From Trichaptum fuscoviolaceum (taxonomy: Eukaryota > Basidiomycota > Agaricomycetes > Hymenochaetales > Trichaptaceae), in assembly GCA_910574455.1 (NCBI GenBank), contig CAJSYZ010000008.1, positions 310,001 to 374,000 on the forward strand: 64,000 nucleotides of DNA, given 5' to 3'. The number at the start of each line of letters is the position of its first letter. The stretch's first letter is position 1. The translations under genes and the position numbers were made by a program. Under the pieces are notes generated by a model. That model searched no databases. It had not been told where the DNA came from and was given only the letters and a program-made list of their open reading frames with translations. Shown here one piece after another: positions 24,523-35,828 of this stretch.

Positions 24523-25949
24523 TAGACTTGCGATCGAAGATTCTCGACGGATGGTATTATTATAAATCTCTTTTATATCTGCTACGCTTCTCGTCCAGGC
24601 CTATTGCTTGTTCGTCTCTGTATGACAATTATAGAAAACATCGCTGTGTTTGGTCTAACGCCAAAAACCAATTGTGTCTTGTCCAAAATAGAGTGGGCAT
24701 CTGTATTTAGGAGACTGTAGAACTAACTACATGTATATATTATTTCTATAGAAATTATCAGCTCGGACCTCGTAGACTGGCGCATTGCTATTTTAAAAAC
24801 GACGATTGAAACCGTAATCCATCCTTTGCCGAGCCTCAAGGTTGCATCAAAACAAGGATACACTTCATGGCATCTTATCTTATCTTCCGGAGACTGCAGA
24901 AAAAGCCTTGCTCTGAACCGAAACAATGGAAAAGATTGCTATATCTACGATCGGCATTATCGCATGAGATGCACCGAATTTCGTATGATGCATTCAGGCT
25001 CTGACTCTCGCGACTCGGTGTACACGTCTCCTCTCTCATCGATCAACCCGGTGGCTGAGGGGGTCTACTAACTCTGAGAATTGCCAAGACTACATGTAGA
25101 CGCACGATAGACTTTTCGATAAAGAGACGCGAAGAGAAGCGAAACATCATTGAAAGCCGTCCCACATCTCTCTGAGCCTGGGTCCAGGTTTCTCAGACAG
25201 TGACGACCATCTTTCAATTGTGGTATTCTTGGACTGGCCTGGTACGCGTCAACGAATGCGCAGCAGCGCGCGCGAAGCGTGAATGAATGTATGGGCGCGA
25301 GAAACTGCGCCCTCTGGGAACATTCGTCTTGGCGTGGTTATTGTGGCGCCCGTATTCTTCTCAAGAATACCGAGCGGTGATGGGCGGGATCAGCAGAAGA
25401 AATACTTGCAGGAGGTGTTTCGAAACATGAAACCGGCAACTTGAATCTGCAGTTTCCCTTCAATTAACGTTCGTCTCTCACTATCTGAACACCCTGTGAA
25501 TTACGAGTTTTTCTTTACATAAACCTGGCTGAGCATCGACACCTCGCGTACTGCCAATCAAACTAAAACGTACCACCAATTAAGCAGTCGGTGAAATAGA
25601 AATGCACTATTCGAATCTGGTTGTATCTCGAGAATCTATTCCCTAAGCATGAAGTTAGAGAAACGTCCAAGTTGGATTCTAGTACTAGTAAGAGAGGCCA
25701 GGCACGTATGTACATACTTAGCTCCTCCGCGTGTGTTCGAGTTTAAGAGTCTATACAAGTACTATTGCTCTCCAGGGTTCATATTAATCCTAGTGCATTC
25801 ATATTGATCTGCATCCGCCTAAAGTCTGGACATGAGGAAAACTCTACCAGAATGGTACAAAGTCCCTATGTGAGCTATAAGCTATAAGCCTTCCCGCACT
25901 CCTCGCCTTGGTTCTCCCACCGGACGCTTATCTCGAGCGGTTCATGTGG
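24523..25949. other. Intergenic
   Basis: No gene recognised. AT-rich at 24700-24800; nothing else stands out. Confidence 0.4.
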
Positions 25950-26365
25950 TTACGCGGGTAAAGTGCAAAAGAAGCTGTTGATGTTGTTTTCGACATTGTC
26001 GCCAAGTGTTGGTTGCGACGATTGGATACGGATGCAGGGCCCATCACAGGCGTCCCCCCTAAGAGATAGATAAGTAGGATAAGTAAACACAGGCGCTCGA
26101 CACAAATAAAACTACGGGACACTAACTCGCAAATTCGGCAGGCGGAAGGATTTAAGAGGTCCTCGGACAAGAGGACGCTGCTGAAGTCTGCGCCCACCGC
26201 ACCAGGCAAGAAGCATGAGTTATCCTCGACTGCGAAGGGTGTACATACACCGTCGAAATTTTCCTCCGTGCAGAAGGAGACAGTGAGCTGAGCGCTGACG
26301 GTGGCTACCGCAGAAGCCATGAAGAGCAGAGTGACTGGGCTGAGGTAAGACTTCGAAGTGAACAT
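25950..26365 (-). CDS. Small secreted cysteine-rich protein A
   Basis: Two exons, 26365-26127 and 26058-25950, with a 68-nt phase-2 intron, give 115 residues. Residues 1-25 form a signal peptide ending VATVSA. The mature part begins QLTVSFC and has eight cysteines (C32, C41, C51, C76, C79, C84, C88, C111). The pattern F-C-x5-F-x-G followed by DFSSVLLS resembles a beta/gamma-crystallin Greek-key motif, with a weaker second motif NNINSFFC. It is closely related to protein B (same exon 1 length of 239 nt, same intron phase and position after CRIC) and more distantly to C and D. A TATA box lies about 46 bases upstream. A secreted, disulfide-stabilised protein is inferred; its activity is unknown. 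Confidence 0.8.
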
Positions 26366-26410
26366 GCTGGTGTGATTCGGTACTGACGATTACAGGAGTC
26401 TCCGCCGCGC

Positions 26411-26417
26411 TTTTATA
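26411..26417 (-). promoter_or_regulatory. TATA box of protein A
   Basis: TATAAAA on the minus strand, about 46 bases upstream of the start codon at 26365. Confidence 0.6.
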
Positions 26418-27356
26418 CCTCACAGATCGTAAATATCGGAACGATTAGGAGAAAAAAAGTACTTCGTGAAGATTTCAACATGAATCTCTTCCGCTTCGAG
26501 AGTGTTTTGGACTGGCTGATCTTCGGTAATGATCGCCACTGTGAACTTCAGCAAACTCTACCCTCACTCAGATCAGCGGATCACAGTAGCCGCATAAAAG
26601 ACTCCGTGATCTATATGAACCTAGAGACGTAAGAGTATTCAGTGGTATGTTAGTGAAGCAGCACTTACGTGCCTGTTCCTGTATGTGATACAGCCATGAC
26701 AGCTGGTATCCCTTAGCGATGAGCTTAGCCCGGCAATTAATGCCCGACTGACGGCCATTTCTCGCCAAAGGTATAAGCTGCCGTGCACCCCAGTATATAG
26801 CAACGTTGAGTCCGCAAGGTATTGACTGGTTCAAGTTTTCGAGAAAAGGTACATCCAACATCAAGTTCGGCAGAACTGTGAGACTTGCTTGCCTACTTTC
26901 GTGTCCATGTAGAGCCTTGAATAGGCTGCACGCATCCATCATCGAGCTCTTCTTCCGTGAACTTCGGGACTCGTTGCATCGAAGTAGCGAAGTCAACGGA
27001 CTCCGAGAAGGTTGGTTGTTTTCAACCATCGGATCCCATTATTAGCAACTTGAAGAGAACGGTCGAAACTCTCATATGACTTGTACTGTCAAGTTGAATT
27101 ATCGTAAGGTAGATTCCATATGATTGAATTTCCAAGCCTTGCAAGCGAATGGTATGACATGTCGGTAAAAGTAGAAAAAACAGGGAAGGAAGTGTTGGAG
27201 ATGACGCGTTTATAAGAGTTATGGGCGTGTGAATATACTACGAAATTAGGATCCGCTAGGACGAAACTCAATCATAGTAACGTGAATCTAAAGTTCAGAA
27301 CATTGTCCTTCCCTCACTTATCATCGCGTCTCCCTCGTGAAGGGTCGAATAGTCCG
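26418..27356. other. Intergenic between A and B
   Basis: No gene recognised. A 153-codon minus-strand open frame at 26568-27029 has no signal peptide, family motif or splice context. Confidence 0.4.
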
Positions 27357-27753
27357 CTAGAATATAAAACAGACGAAGCTATTGATATTGTTTACGACAT
27401 TGGCACCAAGCGTTGGCTGGGATGAGGAAATAGGTATGCATGCTCCATTGCAGGCGTTCGGTCTAACAGAAACTTCAGTAGGCCGCAGAGGTGTGATAAA
27501 TGCTCAAGACTGACTCGCAGATCCGGCATACGGATGGGCTGGTAAGAGTCTCAGACAGGATAACACTGCTGACATCCGTGCCTGCTGCGCCAGTTGCTAC
27601 GCAGGTACTGTTTGGAACGGTAAAGGGTGTACAGACGCCTCTAAAGTTCTTCTCGGTGCATAGTGATATTGTGAGCTGGGCTTTGACAGGAGCGACAGCA
27701 TAGGTCGTTAAGAGGAGGGAGAGTAGGTAGAGGTAAGATTTTGTTGCGAACAT
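27357..27753 (-). CDS. Small secreted cysteine-rich protein B
   Basis: Two exons, 27753-27515 and 27462-27357, with a 52-nt phase-2 intron, give 114 residues. The signal peptide ends near VAPVKA. The mature part begins QLTISLC and keeps all eight cysteines of protein A at equivalent positions, including VCRIC at the exon junction and CNGAC after it. It has the same F/L-C-x5-F-x-G and DVSSVILS elements and NNINSFVC near the end. It is the nearest relative of A and lies 1.4 kb away in the same orientation, so a tandem duplication is likely. TATAAAA is about 50 bases upstream. Confidence 0.8.
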
Positions 27754-27802
27754 GTCTGGAAGTAGTTTCTGGTATTGACGATTGTAAGCATTTCATTCAC
27801 CC

Positions 27803-27809
27803 TTTTATA
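27803..27809 (-). promoter_or_regulatory. TATA box of protein B
   Basis: TATAAAA on the minus strand, about 50 bases upstream of the start codon at 27753, the same spacing as in gene A. Confidence 0.6.
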
Positions 27810-28645
27810 ACTTTCAGCTCAAAGATATCGAGCGATTTTTCCTTAGGCCTCGATCGCTTTCGTATCAAGGACTGCGCATAAGTTGGGCTAGACGTCGGTC
27901 ATTATCACCGCTGTGAGCACTGGAATAGGTGTCGGACCGTCATGAAAAAGAGCAGCCACCACTGCTGATCACAGGTGTCCAGAATATCAGTGAAGCGTCG
28001 ACCATCAGTCTCTATGACTAGATTAAAGATGATCTAGCCATGCCGTGAGCACAACCTGAAGGTAAGCGAACACACCGTCTATTTTTATTACATATTGTCG
28101 GGGTGATGGGAATGATTAACCTCGATCTCCGTCCGGAGATTATTGCCGCATGCGAACCCAAGCTCATGCACATTGCGGACGACAGGTATCATGAGAGCAC
28201 ACTCCTCAATTTGAGAACGAAGAAGCGTATGCAAGACTAAGGAAGGGCGTCGTTCGTGAATTGCAGTGTCCATCAAAGCTCGGCAGGCATTCGGGACTTT
28301 TTCCATATCAAGGCCCAGAACTTCGCCTATCCTCGCAAAGGTTCTTTACTTGCCACGATTATTTTGTTCCGAAAAGAACCAGCCTAGGCCACAGTCAGCA
28401 AGACAAGCGAATGCATGTCACAATTTAGATTGCTTACGGGCTTCACTGCGCTCTAGACTCCAGTATTCAATATATTTGCGCCTATGTCCGTATACAAGCA
28501 CTCGGATTTTGGCTGCCGAGCTGAGCTCTTGAACATAGTGCGAGGCAATCGCATTTCGAAAAGTATGGTAGGCACACTGGTCTCACTGGTAGTGGAAGTT
28601 AAAGTTGAAGGATAACTTAGGATGTGCATCATGAAGAAATTAATT
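27810..28645. other. Intergenic before the repeat nest
   Basis: No gene recognised and no clear repeats. Confidence 0.4.
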
Positions 28646-30689
28646 CCCGCTACCCCTTGGGTAGCTGGGTATTCTTAGGATATGCAACCGTGTCCAGCGC
28701 CCGCCAAAAGTCAAAAGGTCACGTGAAACTGCCTGTAAAGGGAATTCCTTCCTATTAAGGATGGCATTCGATTCGAAGATTCTGATGTACTTGATTACAA
28801 ATAATGACGCAATCTGAGACATCACGCTTTGTCCGTCAACGCCCGTCGTCGCCACCGCTGTCCTTGTCTTTCTTGTACTTATGTCGGACTCACATATTGA
28901 CACTCCTAATGGCGACGCGTCCTCGTGAGTTCTATACTGATTTCTCTTTCAACTATTCTACATGTCCCTAAATTGCAAATATTTTGTGTTTTTGTTTCTA
29001 CTACTTGACCTGCCAGGATCTGCCGCCCACCTTTGAAGACTCGCACTCCGCTTTCTTTGCTCTCCTCCTTCAGCTCATACTCAATGTCTCCCAAGACCGT
29101 TCGTTGTGGCTCGTAGCCAGTGTCTATCTCAAGAACACGATCAAACGGCGATGGGAGGATGAGGACTCGCCTTTGGCGGACGCAGAGAAGACGCAGCTGA
29201 AGGGTCAGCTGGTCCCTGCAGTGATCGCGCTTTCGAGTCCAGCGGACAAGACATTACGAGCGCAGGTTGTGGAGGCCGTGTCCATTCTCGTCAAGCACAA
29301 TTTCCCCGGGCAGTGGCCAGATCTCATCGATCAGCTTGTCTTTTCACTTTCGCCCGAAGCTGCAAATTATTCAACAATCGTCTCTGTTCTCGAAACTGCC
29401 GCTCGATCTTCGCGCCTTGGCGTTCTGAAATACGCTCGGACTTGCTTTACACAATGATCAACTTTGCCGCTTCTCGAGCACCTTCCTCCAAATCTTCGAA
29501 CACACACCGCTAACAATCTTCTGAATGGATTGGGAACTGAAGCGATGCACAGGCTCAGGTCATGCTTCTGTCATTTTTCTACGACTTGATGTGCCAGGAT
29601 GTGCCGCCCACCTTTGAAGACTCGCACTCCGCTTTCTTTGGCGACGAGCAGGGAGTGCTCACCAAGTTCCTTACTTGGGACCTCGAGAACATGCGCGGTG
29701 ATCCCAACGATTCGACTCCCTCTTTCCTCACCCAAATCAAAACTTCGCTTTTCGAGCTCGCCACGCTTTATACGCATCGATACCCGGAGGCCCTCTCGTC
29801 TTCGAATACCGTACCGGCCACAGCTCTGTGGGGACATCTCGGTGGAGGTCAGAGATGTGGGATAGCATGTGACGGGCTGGTCAGTCAGGGACTACGCTTC
29901 CTCAGCACGGTCATTCGATCAGGAAACTACAAGGCGACGCTAGCGGAAAGGGAGATGATTAAGGTTGTGATCAATGGCGTAGTTGTCCCCAATGTCACAT
30001 TACGAGGTGCGCAAACTTCTTCTTTCATCGCGCTCATCTTTTTACTGATATTATCTTGACCTGCAGAACACGAAGTGGAGCAATTTGAGGACGATCCTCT
30101 GGAGTATGTCCGAGTCGACCTTTCTTTCGCGGCGTCTTCTTGGTCCAGCGGGTTGACTGCGGAGGGAACCACGTGGCGACAAACTGCGGCCGATGTCCTC
30201 CGTGCACTCGTTGCCTCAGGTTTCGAGACTGAGACGACGGAAGTCGTCTTGACGCTAATAGGGAACGGACCGGAGGATTACAACAGGAAGGGAGACGAGG
30301 AGAGCTGGAAGAGGAAGGATGAGAGGTGTGTACCTGTTCATGCAATTGTTGGTGCAGCCGTTCAGGTGAGTGATGCAAATCATTCAGGAGGAACAGTGAA
30401 TAATTTTGAGGATCTATAGCAAGGTGTTACAAGCACGAATGGTGCATGTCATGCAGTTCTTCTCGCAACATGTGCACAAGGACCTACAGGCCGATTAGAA
30501 CTCCGTGCATCCAATTCTCCAGGTTGATGTGATTTACTTTTTGTACTCCTTCCGAAATCAGGTGTGTAATTTTAACATAATAGAATTTTGTCTGCTTGTA
30601 ACATAGTAGAATATTGTATGTACAGATGTAAAGAAGAAAAATGTTTTTTTTCTCTAACAATAACCTCGCACCCATCCACGGGTAGCGGG
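28646..30689. mobile_element. Repeat-bounded segment 1 carrying CSE1 exons
   Basis: The segment begins with CCCGCTACCCC at 28646, followed by a conserved leader (GGGTAGCTGGGTATTC, GCAACCGTGTCCAGCGCC, GTCACGTGA), and ends with GGGTAGCGGG at 30680-30689. The outer ten bases are exact inverted repeats of each other. About 2.0 kb lies between, almost all of it exportin-2 (CSE1) exon and intron sequence. The same leader and end bound two further segments downstream. There is no transposase inside, so it would be non-autonomous. Whether it is a rolling-circle, Pack-type or other element is open. Confidence 0.5.
28909..30561 (+). pseudogene. Exportin-2 (CSE1) fragment, copy 1
   Basis: Contains a start-like ATGGCGACGCG exon (28909-28924), then LLQLILNVSQDRS, ASVYLKNTIKRRW, QLVPAVIALSSPADKTLRAQ and FPGQWPDLIDQLV (29060-29345), APWRSEIRSDLLYTMINFA (29420-29475), QDVPPTFEDSHSAFFG (29595-29643), LTQIKTSLFELATLYTHRYP (29730-29790), GVVVPNVTLR (29976-30006), EDDPLEYVRVDLS (30088-30128) and FLYSFRNQ (30540-30561). 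These are in the order of the N-terminal importin-beta and Cse1 repeats. The frame shifts more than once (for example near 29395 and 29840), and the first block is fused to a piece copied from a later exon. Functional CSE1 returns importin-alpha to the cytoplasm and is about 960 residues; this copy covers at most the first half. Confidence 0.75.
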
Positions 30690-30737
30690 CTCTGCTGTGA
30701 GGAACTCGCAGCCACTAACTGCTTGTTCCCGCTACCC
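30680..30737. repeat. Junction hairpin between repeat-bounded segments
   Basis: GGGTAGCGGG, a 38-base spacer with its own small hairpin (CTGTGAG / CTCGCAG), then CCCGCTACCC. The outer decamers are perfect inverted repeats. The same unit recurs at 35112-35171, and its left part recurs at 40091. Confidence 0.8.
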
Positions 30738-31060
30738 TTAAGGTAGCAGGGTATCCTATGGCGTATGCAACTGTCCACTTTCTCTGCCAAAACTTTAAAT
30801 GTCATGTGACCAGGTCTTTCGGTACCGAAACTGCCTTTCGGAGCAGGTTGTTCTCACGCGGGTTGTTCTCATCCGCACAGAACTCCGATACCTCACATTC
30901 TTAAAACTCTCTAACATGTCTTAATTTTTCCCGCTACCCTTAAGGTAGCTGGGTATCCTATGGCGTATGCAACTGTGTCCGGCGCCTGCCAAATCTCATC
31001 CGGTCTCGTGACTTGCAACTTCGGTACCGAAACTGCCTTTCAAAGCAGGTTGTTCTCACA
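30728..31060. repeat. Two tandem copies of the segment leader
   Basis: Leaders beginning CCCGCTACCC at 30728 and 30930 are followed by the same body (TTAAGGTAGC, GGGTATCCTATGGCGTATGC) and by a shared block GGTACCGAAACTGCCTTTC..AGCAGGTTGTTCTCAC (30822 and 31020). The period is about 200 bp. Confidence 0.8.
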
Positions 31061-32797
31061 CCTTTTTCCCTTTATGGGTAATTAACCCTTTCCAGTAGAA
31101 CTCCAGTCATGTGATGGCTTTACTACCTCAGGCTACAACAGCAGGTTGTTTCCACGCGAATTTAGCTGCATTCTCCGTTGTCGCCAACATATGTTTGGCA
31201 TCCATCAAGCATTTGAAGGCGCCGCGCAGCAAACATCTCTTCAACAATAAATCATGTTCTCGCTATTGTGATCAAACAGCCAATCATAGGCATCACGAAA
31301 GTCGCATATTACTTGCAGTGGCATTGTAGTAGCCTTGTAAAGCCTATATTGAATGTAATGGCCTGCCATACTGGGGGACAGATTAACATGCTGCGTCCCC
31401 TGTTTACCCACGCTTGAAATATGGCGGCATCATTGCAATGTGCCGCCATATGGCGGAGTTCAGAAATATGAATGCTTATGGGCAGTCCTCACGCTGAACC
31501 AGTGTCCCGGGGTCCACACCCGTTCCCGCGATAATAGATATTAAAAACAAATAATTTCATTAAAATTACAACAAGCCTAACAAATCTCTACGAAAACAGG
31601 GAAACAACTTACATACCAGGAGATATTGATGGCCAAGACTGAGCAAGCACCAACCAAGACTCAGAGGCTACCAGATTACCAGACAGATTGTTCAGAGACA
31701 TTGCAGAGACCGACAGCCACAAGTAGCACAACAAGAGCCAAGAGCTTCCAGCAGAGACAAGAGACAATGAGACACACAGACACACAGATAGATTGTTCAG
31801 AGACTTCGCAGAGGCAGCACAGCAAGGCCAGAAAATTTACGGAGTTCCAGAGTAGAGGAGGAAGGAGACGGCCCATTTGCAACATAGATTGTTCAGAGAC
31901 ATCCCAAGCACAAAGAGTCAAGTGAATTTCGCAGAGTAGGAGAAAGGGAGATAAAAAAACTCAGCACGTAGGTCCTTTGAGCCCCGAGGTCTCTCTGCGT
32001 CAATTGCTGGTGTCGGCGATTGCTCATTCTCCGTGTCCAGGTCTCCATCTCGAGCTCAGCTTCGTCGACCTCCTGGAGCTTTGCATCGTCTTTTGCGGGT
32101 GTCGTAGTAGCCATAGTAGGGTTGGCAGTGTTGGGAGTCGAGAGTTGAAATCCACGGGCACGACGCCAGAGGCGGAAACAAATTCTAAAAGTGCAGGTAA
32201 TCCTCCGGGTGCTCATCCACCTTCCCTTTGTCTTCATTGCGCTCGCCCTCGCTCACACCGCATGCTTCGCTATGCATGGGCACCGGTGGCTCCCCCCCCC
32301 CCATCCTTCATTCTCGGCGGCAAGGCAAAAGTAAGAAAGATTAAATGTGGTCAAGAATTGGGCAAAGGGCACGCAAACTTCAAGGAAGTGCAACATCACG
32401 TGCCACAGTCACGGTGAGCACCGCCGTCCGAGTCACGGTACTGGCATTTGCCAATGATTGCAATGCCTTGCCATGTCCCCGCCATATTGTTTGACTTTTA
32501 CCATTTATTAAACATATTTCGTAGATATTGCAGTTTAATTATCAGTCTGCAAGCATATGGAAAAGAAACATAATATTGCTTTGTATTTTAATGTGACTGT
32601 AAGGCCATACAAGGCGTCACAATTGTGGCGGCACATTGTAAAGACCGCCATGGTCCGCCAGCGAAAGTCAACTTTCGTGATGGGTGCTTTCCCAAAGCCA
32701 AAGAACGGTATGCAGGGTACGCAAACATCAAATTTTCAAATGAACTCATACCTAGTGTTGCACCGTGACAAGGCAGCCAATGCTTCTACTCTGTATT
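31061..32797. other. Spacer between segments 1 and 2
   Basis: No host gene recognised. It holds a GGCGG/CCGCC palindromic patch (31420-31460), a three-copy motif at 31684-31900, a run of ten C (32291-32300) and stretches later repeated at about 34000. Confidence 0.4.
31684..31900. repeat. GATTGTTCAGAGAC motif, three spaced copies
   Basis: The 14-base motif occurs at 31686, 31791 and 31887, spaced 105 and 96 bases. All three are in one open plus-strand frame (31626-31925, 99 codons), where they read as (Q/N)(T/I)DCSET(L/S)Q. Whether that frame is translated is unknown. Confidence 0.6.
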
Positions 32798-33091
32798 CCC
32801 GCTACCCCTTGGGTAGCTGGGTATTCTTAGGGTATGCAACCGTGTCCAGCGCCTGCCAAAAGTCAAATGGTCACGTGAAATTGACTTATTTGGGGGGTCC
32901 TTGGATATATATGGGCAGATTTCGATATATAAGTCTTTTTTGCTCACATGACAATGACAAAGATGTGCAGGTTATGTAAAGTAATGTCTCGGGTGTTTCC
33001 GAGACACCGCAGCAGTCCTCGCCGTCGCCAACGCTGGCCTAATCTCTTTCTTGGCTTTCTTGTACGTCGGACTCACGTATTAACACTCCTA

Positions 33092-33870
33092 ATGGCGACG
33101 CGTCCTTGTGAGTTTCTTATTGATTCCTCTTTCACCTATCCTACATGTTCATGACATTGCTAATGTTTTGTGTTTTTGTCAACTTCTACGACTTGACCTG
33201 CCAGGATCTGCCGCCCGCCTTTGAAGACTTGCACTCCGCTTTCTTTGCTCTCCTCCTTCAGCTCATACTCAATGTCTCCCAAGACCGTTCGGTGCGGCTC
33301 GTAGCCAGTGTCTATCTCAAGAACACGATCAAACGGCGATGGGAGGATGAGGACTCGCCTTTGGCCTACGCAGGGAAGACGCAGCTGAAGGGTCAGCTGG
33401 TCCCTGCAATGATCGCGCTTTCAAGTTCAGCAGACAAGACATTATAAGCGCAGGTTGCGGAGGCCGTGTCCATTGTCGCAAAGTACGAATTCCCCGAGCA
33501 GTGGCCAGATCTCATCGATCAGCTCGTCTCTTCACTCTCGCCCGACGCTGCAAATTATCCAACAAATGTCTCCGTTCTCGAAACTGCCGCTCGATCTTCG
33601 CGCCTTGGCGTCCTGAAATACGCTCGGACTCGCTTTACTCAATGATCAACTTCGCCGCTTCTCGGGCACCTTCCTCCAGATCTTCGAACACACCGCCACC
33701 AATCTTCTGAATGGATTGGGAACTGAAGCGATGCGCAGGCTCAGGTCATGCTTCTGTCATTCTTCTACGACTTGACGTGCCAGGATGTGCCGCCCACCTT
33801 TGAAGACTCGCACTCCGCTTTCTCTGGCGCCGAGCTGGGAGTGCTCACCAAGTTCCTTGCTTGGGACCAT
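33092..33870 (+). pseudogene. Exportin-2 (CSE1) fragment, copy 2
   Basis: Starts with the same ATGGCGACGCG exon as copy 1 and the same chimeric junction (DLTCQDLPPAFED... joined to LLLQLILNVSQDRS). It runs through YLKNTIKRRWEDED and QLVPAMIALSS until a stop codon at 33445, continues as FAPWRPEIRSDSLYSMINFA in another frame, and breaks off in QDVPPTFEDSHSAFSG near 33830. It is highly similar to copy 1 at the DNA level. Confidence 0.75.
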
Positions 33871-34161
33871 GCGCAGTGATCCCGAAATGACGCAATCTGA
33901 GACATTGCGCCGCGCGCAGTCCTTGCCATCGTCGCCAACGCTTCACGATTGTCTTCTTTCTTCTCCGTCGTCTTCAGCAGCGAGGCATGCCCTCGCTATC
34001 GCAGGTGCTTTCCCAAAGCCAATGCCAGAATGTTATGCAGGGTAAGCAAGTGCCAAATTCACGAATGAACGACCTCTCATAGTAGCATTACTAGCTAGGT
34101 ATTCTGCAAGCAGAAGCCCCAATTACAGGGCACAAAACGCTTCGTCCTAAGGGCGCGCAGA

Positions 34162-34820
34162 GTGCAACCCGCATGCTCGCGCGTGCCGTCAAAAGTTGCA
34201 CGTCTGTGCTTAGCGCCCGACCCAACTGTAGCTCTTGAGCTTGCTCAGATTGAGGCGACAAAAGCTGCAGCAGCTGTCCGCAAGGCGCGGCCACCCCGTC
34301 TCCGCGCATCTGGCATGTACTCCAACGAAGGTAAGAAAAGGCGGCAATCATACGGAGGCTGGAAGTGCGGTGAAAGTGCATGGTCCGATGGAAAGTCTGC
34401 ACGCCACTTCTCGTGGACAAACGTCGCTCTTGGAGCGAAATCTCATGCAGACCTTCCGCGACATCTCGAGCTTGGGGTCATGCTCGCCACAAAACCTCCC
34501 GGTAGCGAGGATAGGACTCGCTCCGCCACCATCAAAACACTTCTACTTAATCTACGCGTGTTTCCCCGCCGCAAAGACCATGACCTGTTGAGGGAAAGGC
34601 AGCCATTGCATTACCACATAGTTGGGCATGCAATCACGGCTTGGGCATACGAGGTTGCCGCCGAACTCTCCATCCCAATGATCGTCCGAAGATCTATCTA
34701 ATGTGATTCTACAAGCATGTTTCCCCGCCACAGAGACCGCTTTTCTCAGGAAGTTCAGCTCTGTATTTCCGCAAAACCGGGCATGCAGTTGCGGCTTGGG
34801 AGTACGGGTTAAGTTGGCTC
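34162..34820 (+). other. Unidentified 179-codon frame with internal tandem repeat
   Basis: An open frame runs from 34162 to 34701. Its last 120 bases (TGTTTCCCCGCC..AGACC, GGGCATGCA.TTGCGGCTTGGG) are repeated with divergence at about 34718-34810, beyond the stop. No family motif is visible. It may be a fragment of mobile-element or captured sequence. Confidence 0.35.
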
Positions 34821-35111
34821 CGTTTGGGTTAGCTGCCCGCTTGATGCAGGGGATAGACAGCTGTCTTCCGCCACACTTTCCACGGTGCAAAGGGCTGAAT
34901 TGCTGCAACAATGACGACGTACACGCGTGACGTATGGCGCCATCTACTTTACACGCCATCTTCTCAGGTGGCCGAAGTCCGCTAAGGAGATCAGTAAAGT
35001 GAGCAAGAGTGCCCTTTAATATTATGTATATTATTATTACTGTATTGTATTCACATCTGTTGAAATATATTGTCTGTTTTTCTTTCCCTAACACTTGCTT
35101 TAGCCCATCCC

Positions 35112-35171
35112 CGGGTAGCGGGCTCTGCTGTGAGTTTACTCACAGCCTCTAACTGCTTGTTCCCGCTACTC
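35112..35171. repeat. Second copy of the junction hairpin
   Basis: GGGTAGCGGG, a 40-base spacer with an inner hairpin (CTGTGAG TTTA CTCACAG), and CCCGCTACTC. It is homologous along its length to 30680-30737; the inner stem is perfect here. Confidence 0.8.
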
Positions 35172-35359
35172 CCTAGCGGGTTCTAATAGCGTACTGATTT
35201 GCACCTTTCAAAAGCAAAACCTTATTTATCATGTGACTTAAGGTCTGGACTGGTCTTCGGGTAATTTAAAAATCCGGTTTGTGAGTCAATTCTTCTCCAC
35301 GGAACCGAATCATGTCTCGGATGTCCCCGAGAATTCCCTTCTAACCTCTTCTTTGTCGC

Positions 35360-35717
35360 TCTCTGCTTTACTTCTTCAACTCATACTCAATGGCTCCCAA
35401 GACCATTCAGTGCGACTTGCAGCCAGTGTCTACCCCAAGAACACGATCAAACGGCAATGTGTGAGGGTCAATTAGAGACTACGCTTCCTCAGCATGGTCA
35501 CCCGATCAGGAAGCTACAAGGCGACGTTGGCGGAGAGTGAGACGATCAATGTTATGATCAAAGGCGTAGTTGTCCCCAATGTCACATTACGAGGTGCGCA
35601 AACTTTTTCTTCCATTACGCTCATCTTTTGTGAAAGTTGTCTCGCAGAGCACGAATTGGAACAATCCGAGGACGGTCCTCCGGAGTATGTCCGAGTCGAC
35701 CTTACTTTCGCGGCCTC
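35360..35717 (+). pseudogene. Exportin-2 (CSE1) fragment, copy 3
   Basis: LLLQLILNGSQDHSVRLAAS and NTIKRQ (35370-35460) are joined, after an internal deletion, to LRFLSMVTRSGSYKATLAE and GVVVPNVTLR (35480-35592) and then EDGPPEYVRVDLTF. The part from about 35473 to 35717 is almost identical to 38866-39106. Confidence 0.75.
35473..35717. repeat. Left flanking direct repeat of adaptin-like gene
   Basis: About 240 bp of CSE1 sequence, nearly identical to 38866-39106, differing by a 7-base indel, a few substitutions and a small patch near 35635. Confidence 0.85.
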
Positions 35718-35828
35718 CTCATAACTTTAAGCTTACTTCAACACAGGAGCCGTGCTTAGGCGAGGCAGGCGTTAACTTTGCCTCTTTCCTGATCCTTCAT
35801 CACTGACTTCCTAACTCATACCAAAGGC

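Larger units (their letters stand above)
32798..35121. mobile_element. Repeat-bounded segment 2 carrying CSE1 exons
   Basis: Same leader as segment 1 (CCCGCTACCCC, GGTATGCAACCGTGTCCAGCGCC, TCACGTGA) at 32798 and same end GGGTAGCGGG at 35112-35121. The CSE1-derived part (33092-33870) is shorter and more broken than in segment 1. The rest (33880-35100) holds a partial repeat of sequence near 32680-33060 and an unidentified open frame. Confidence 0.5.
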
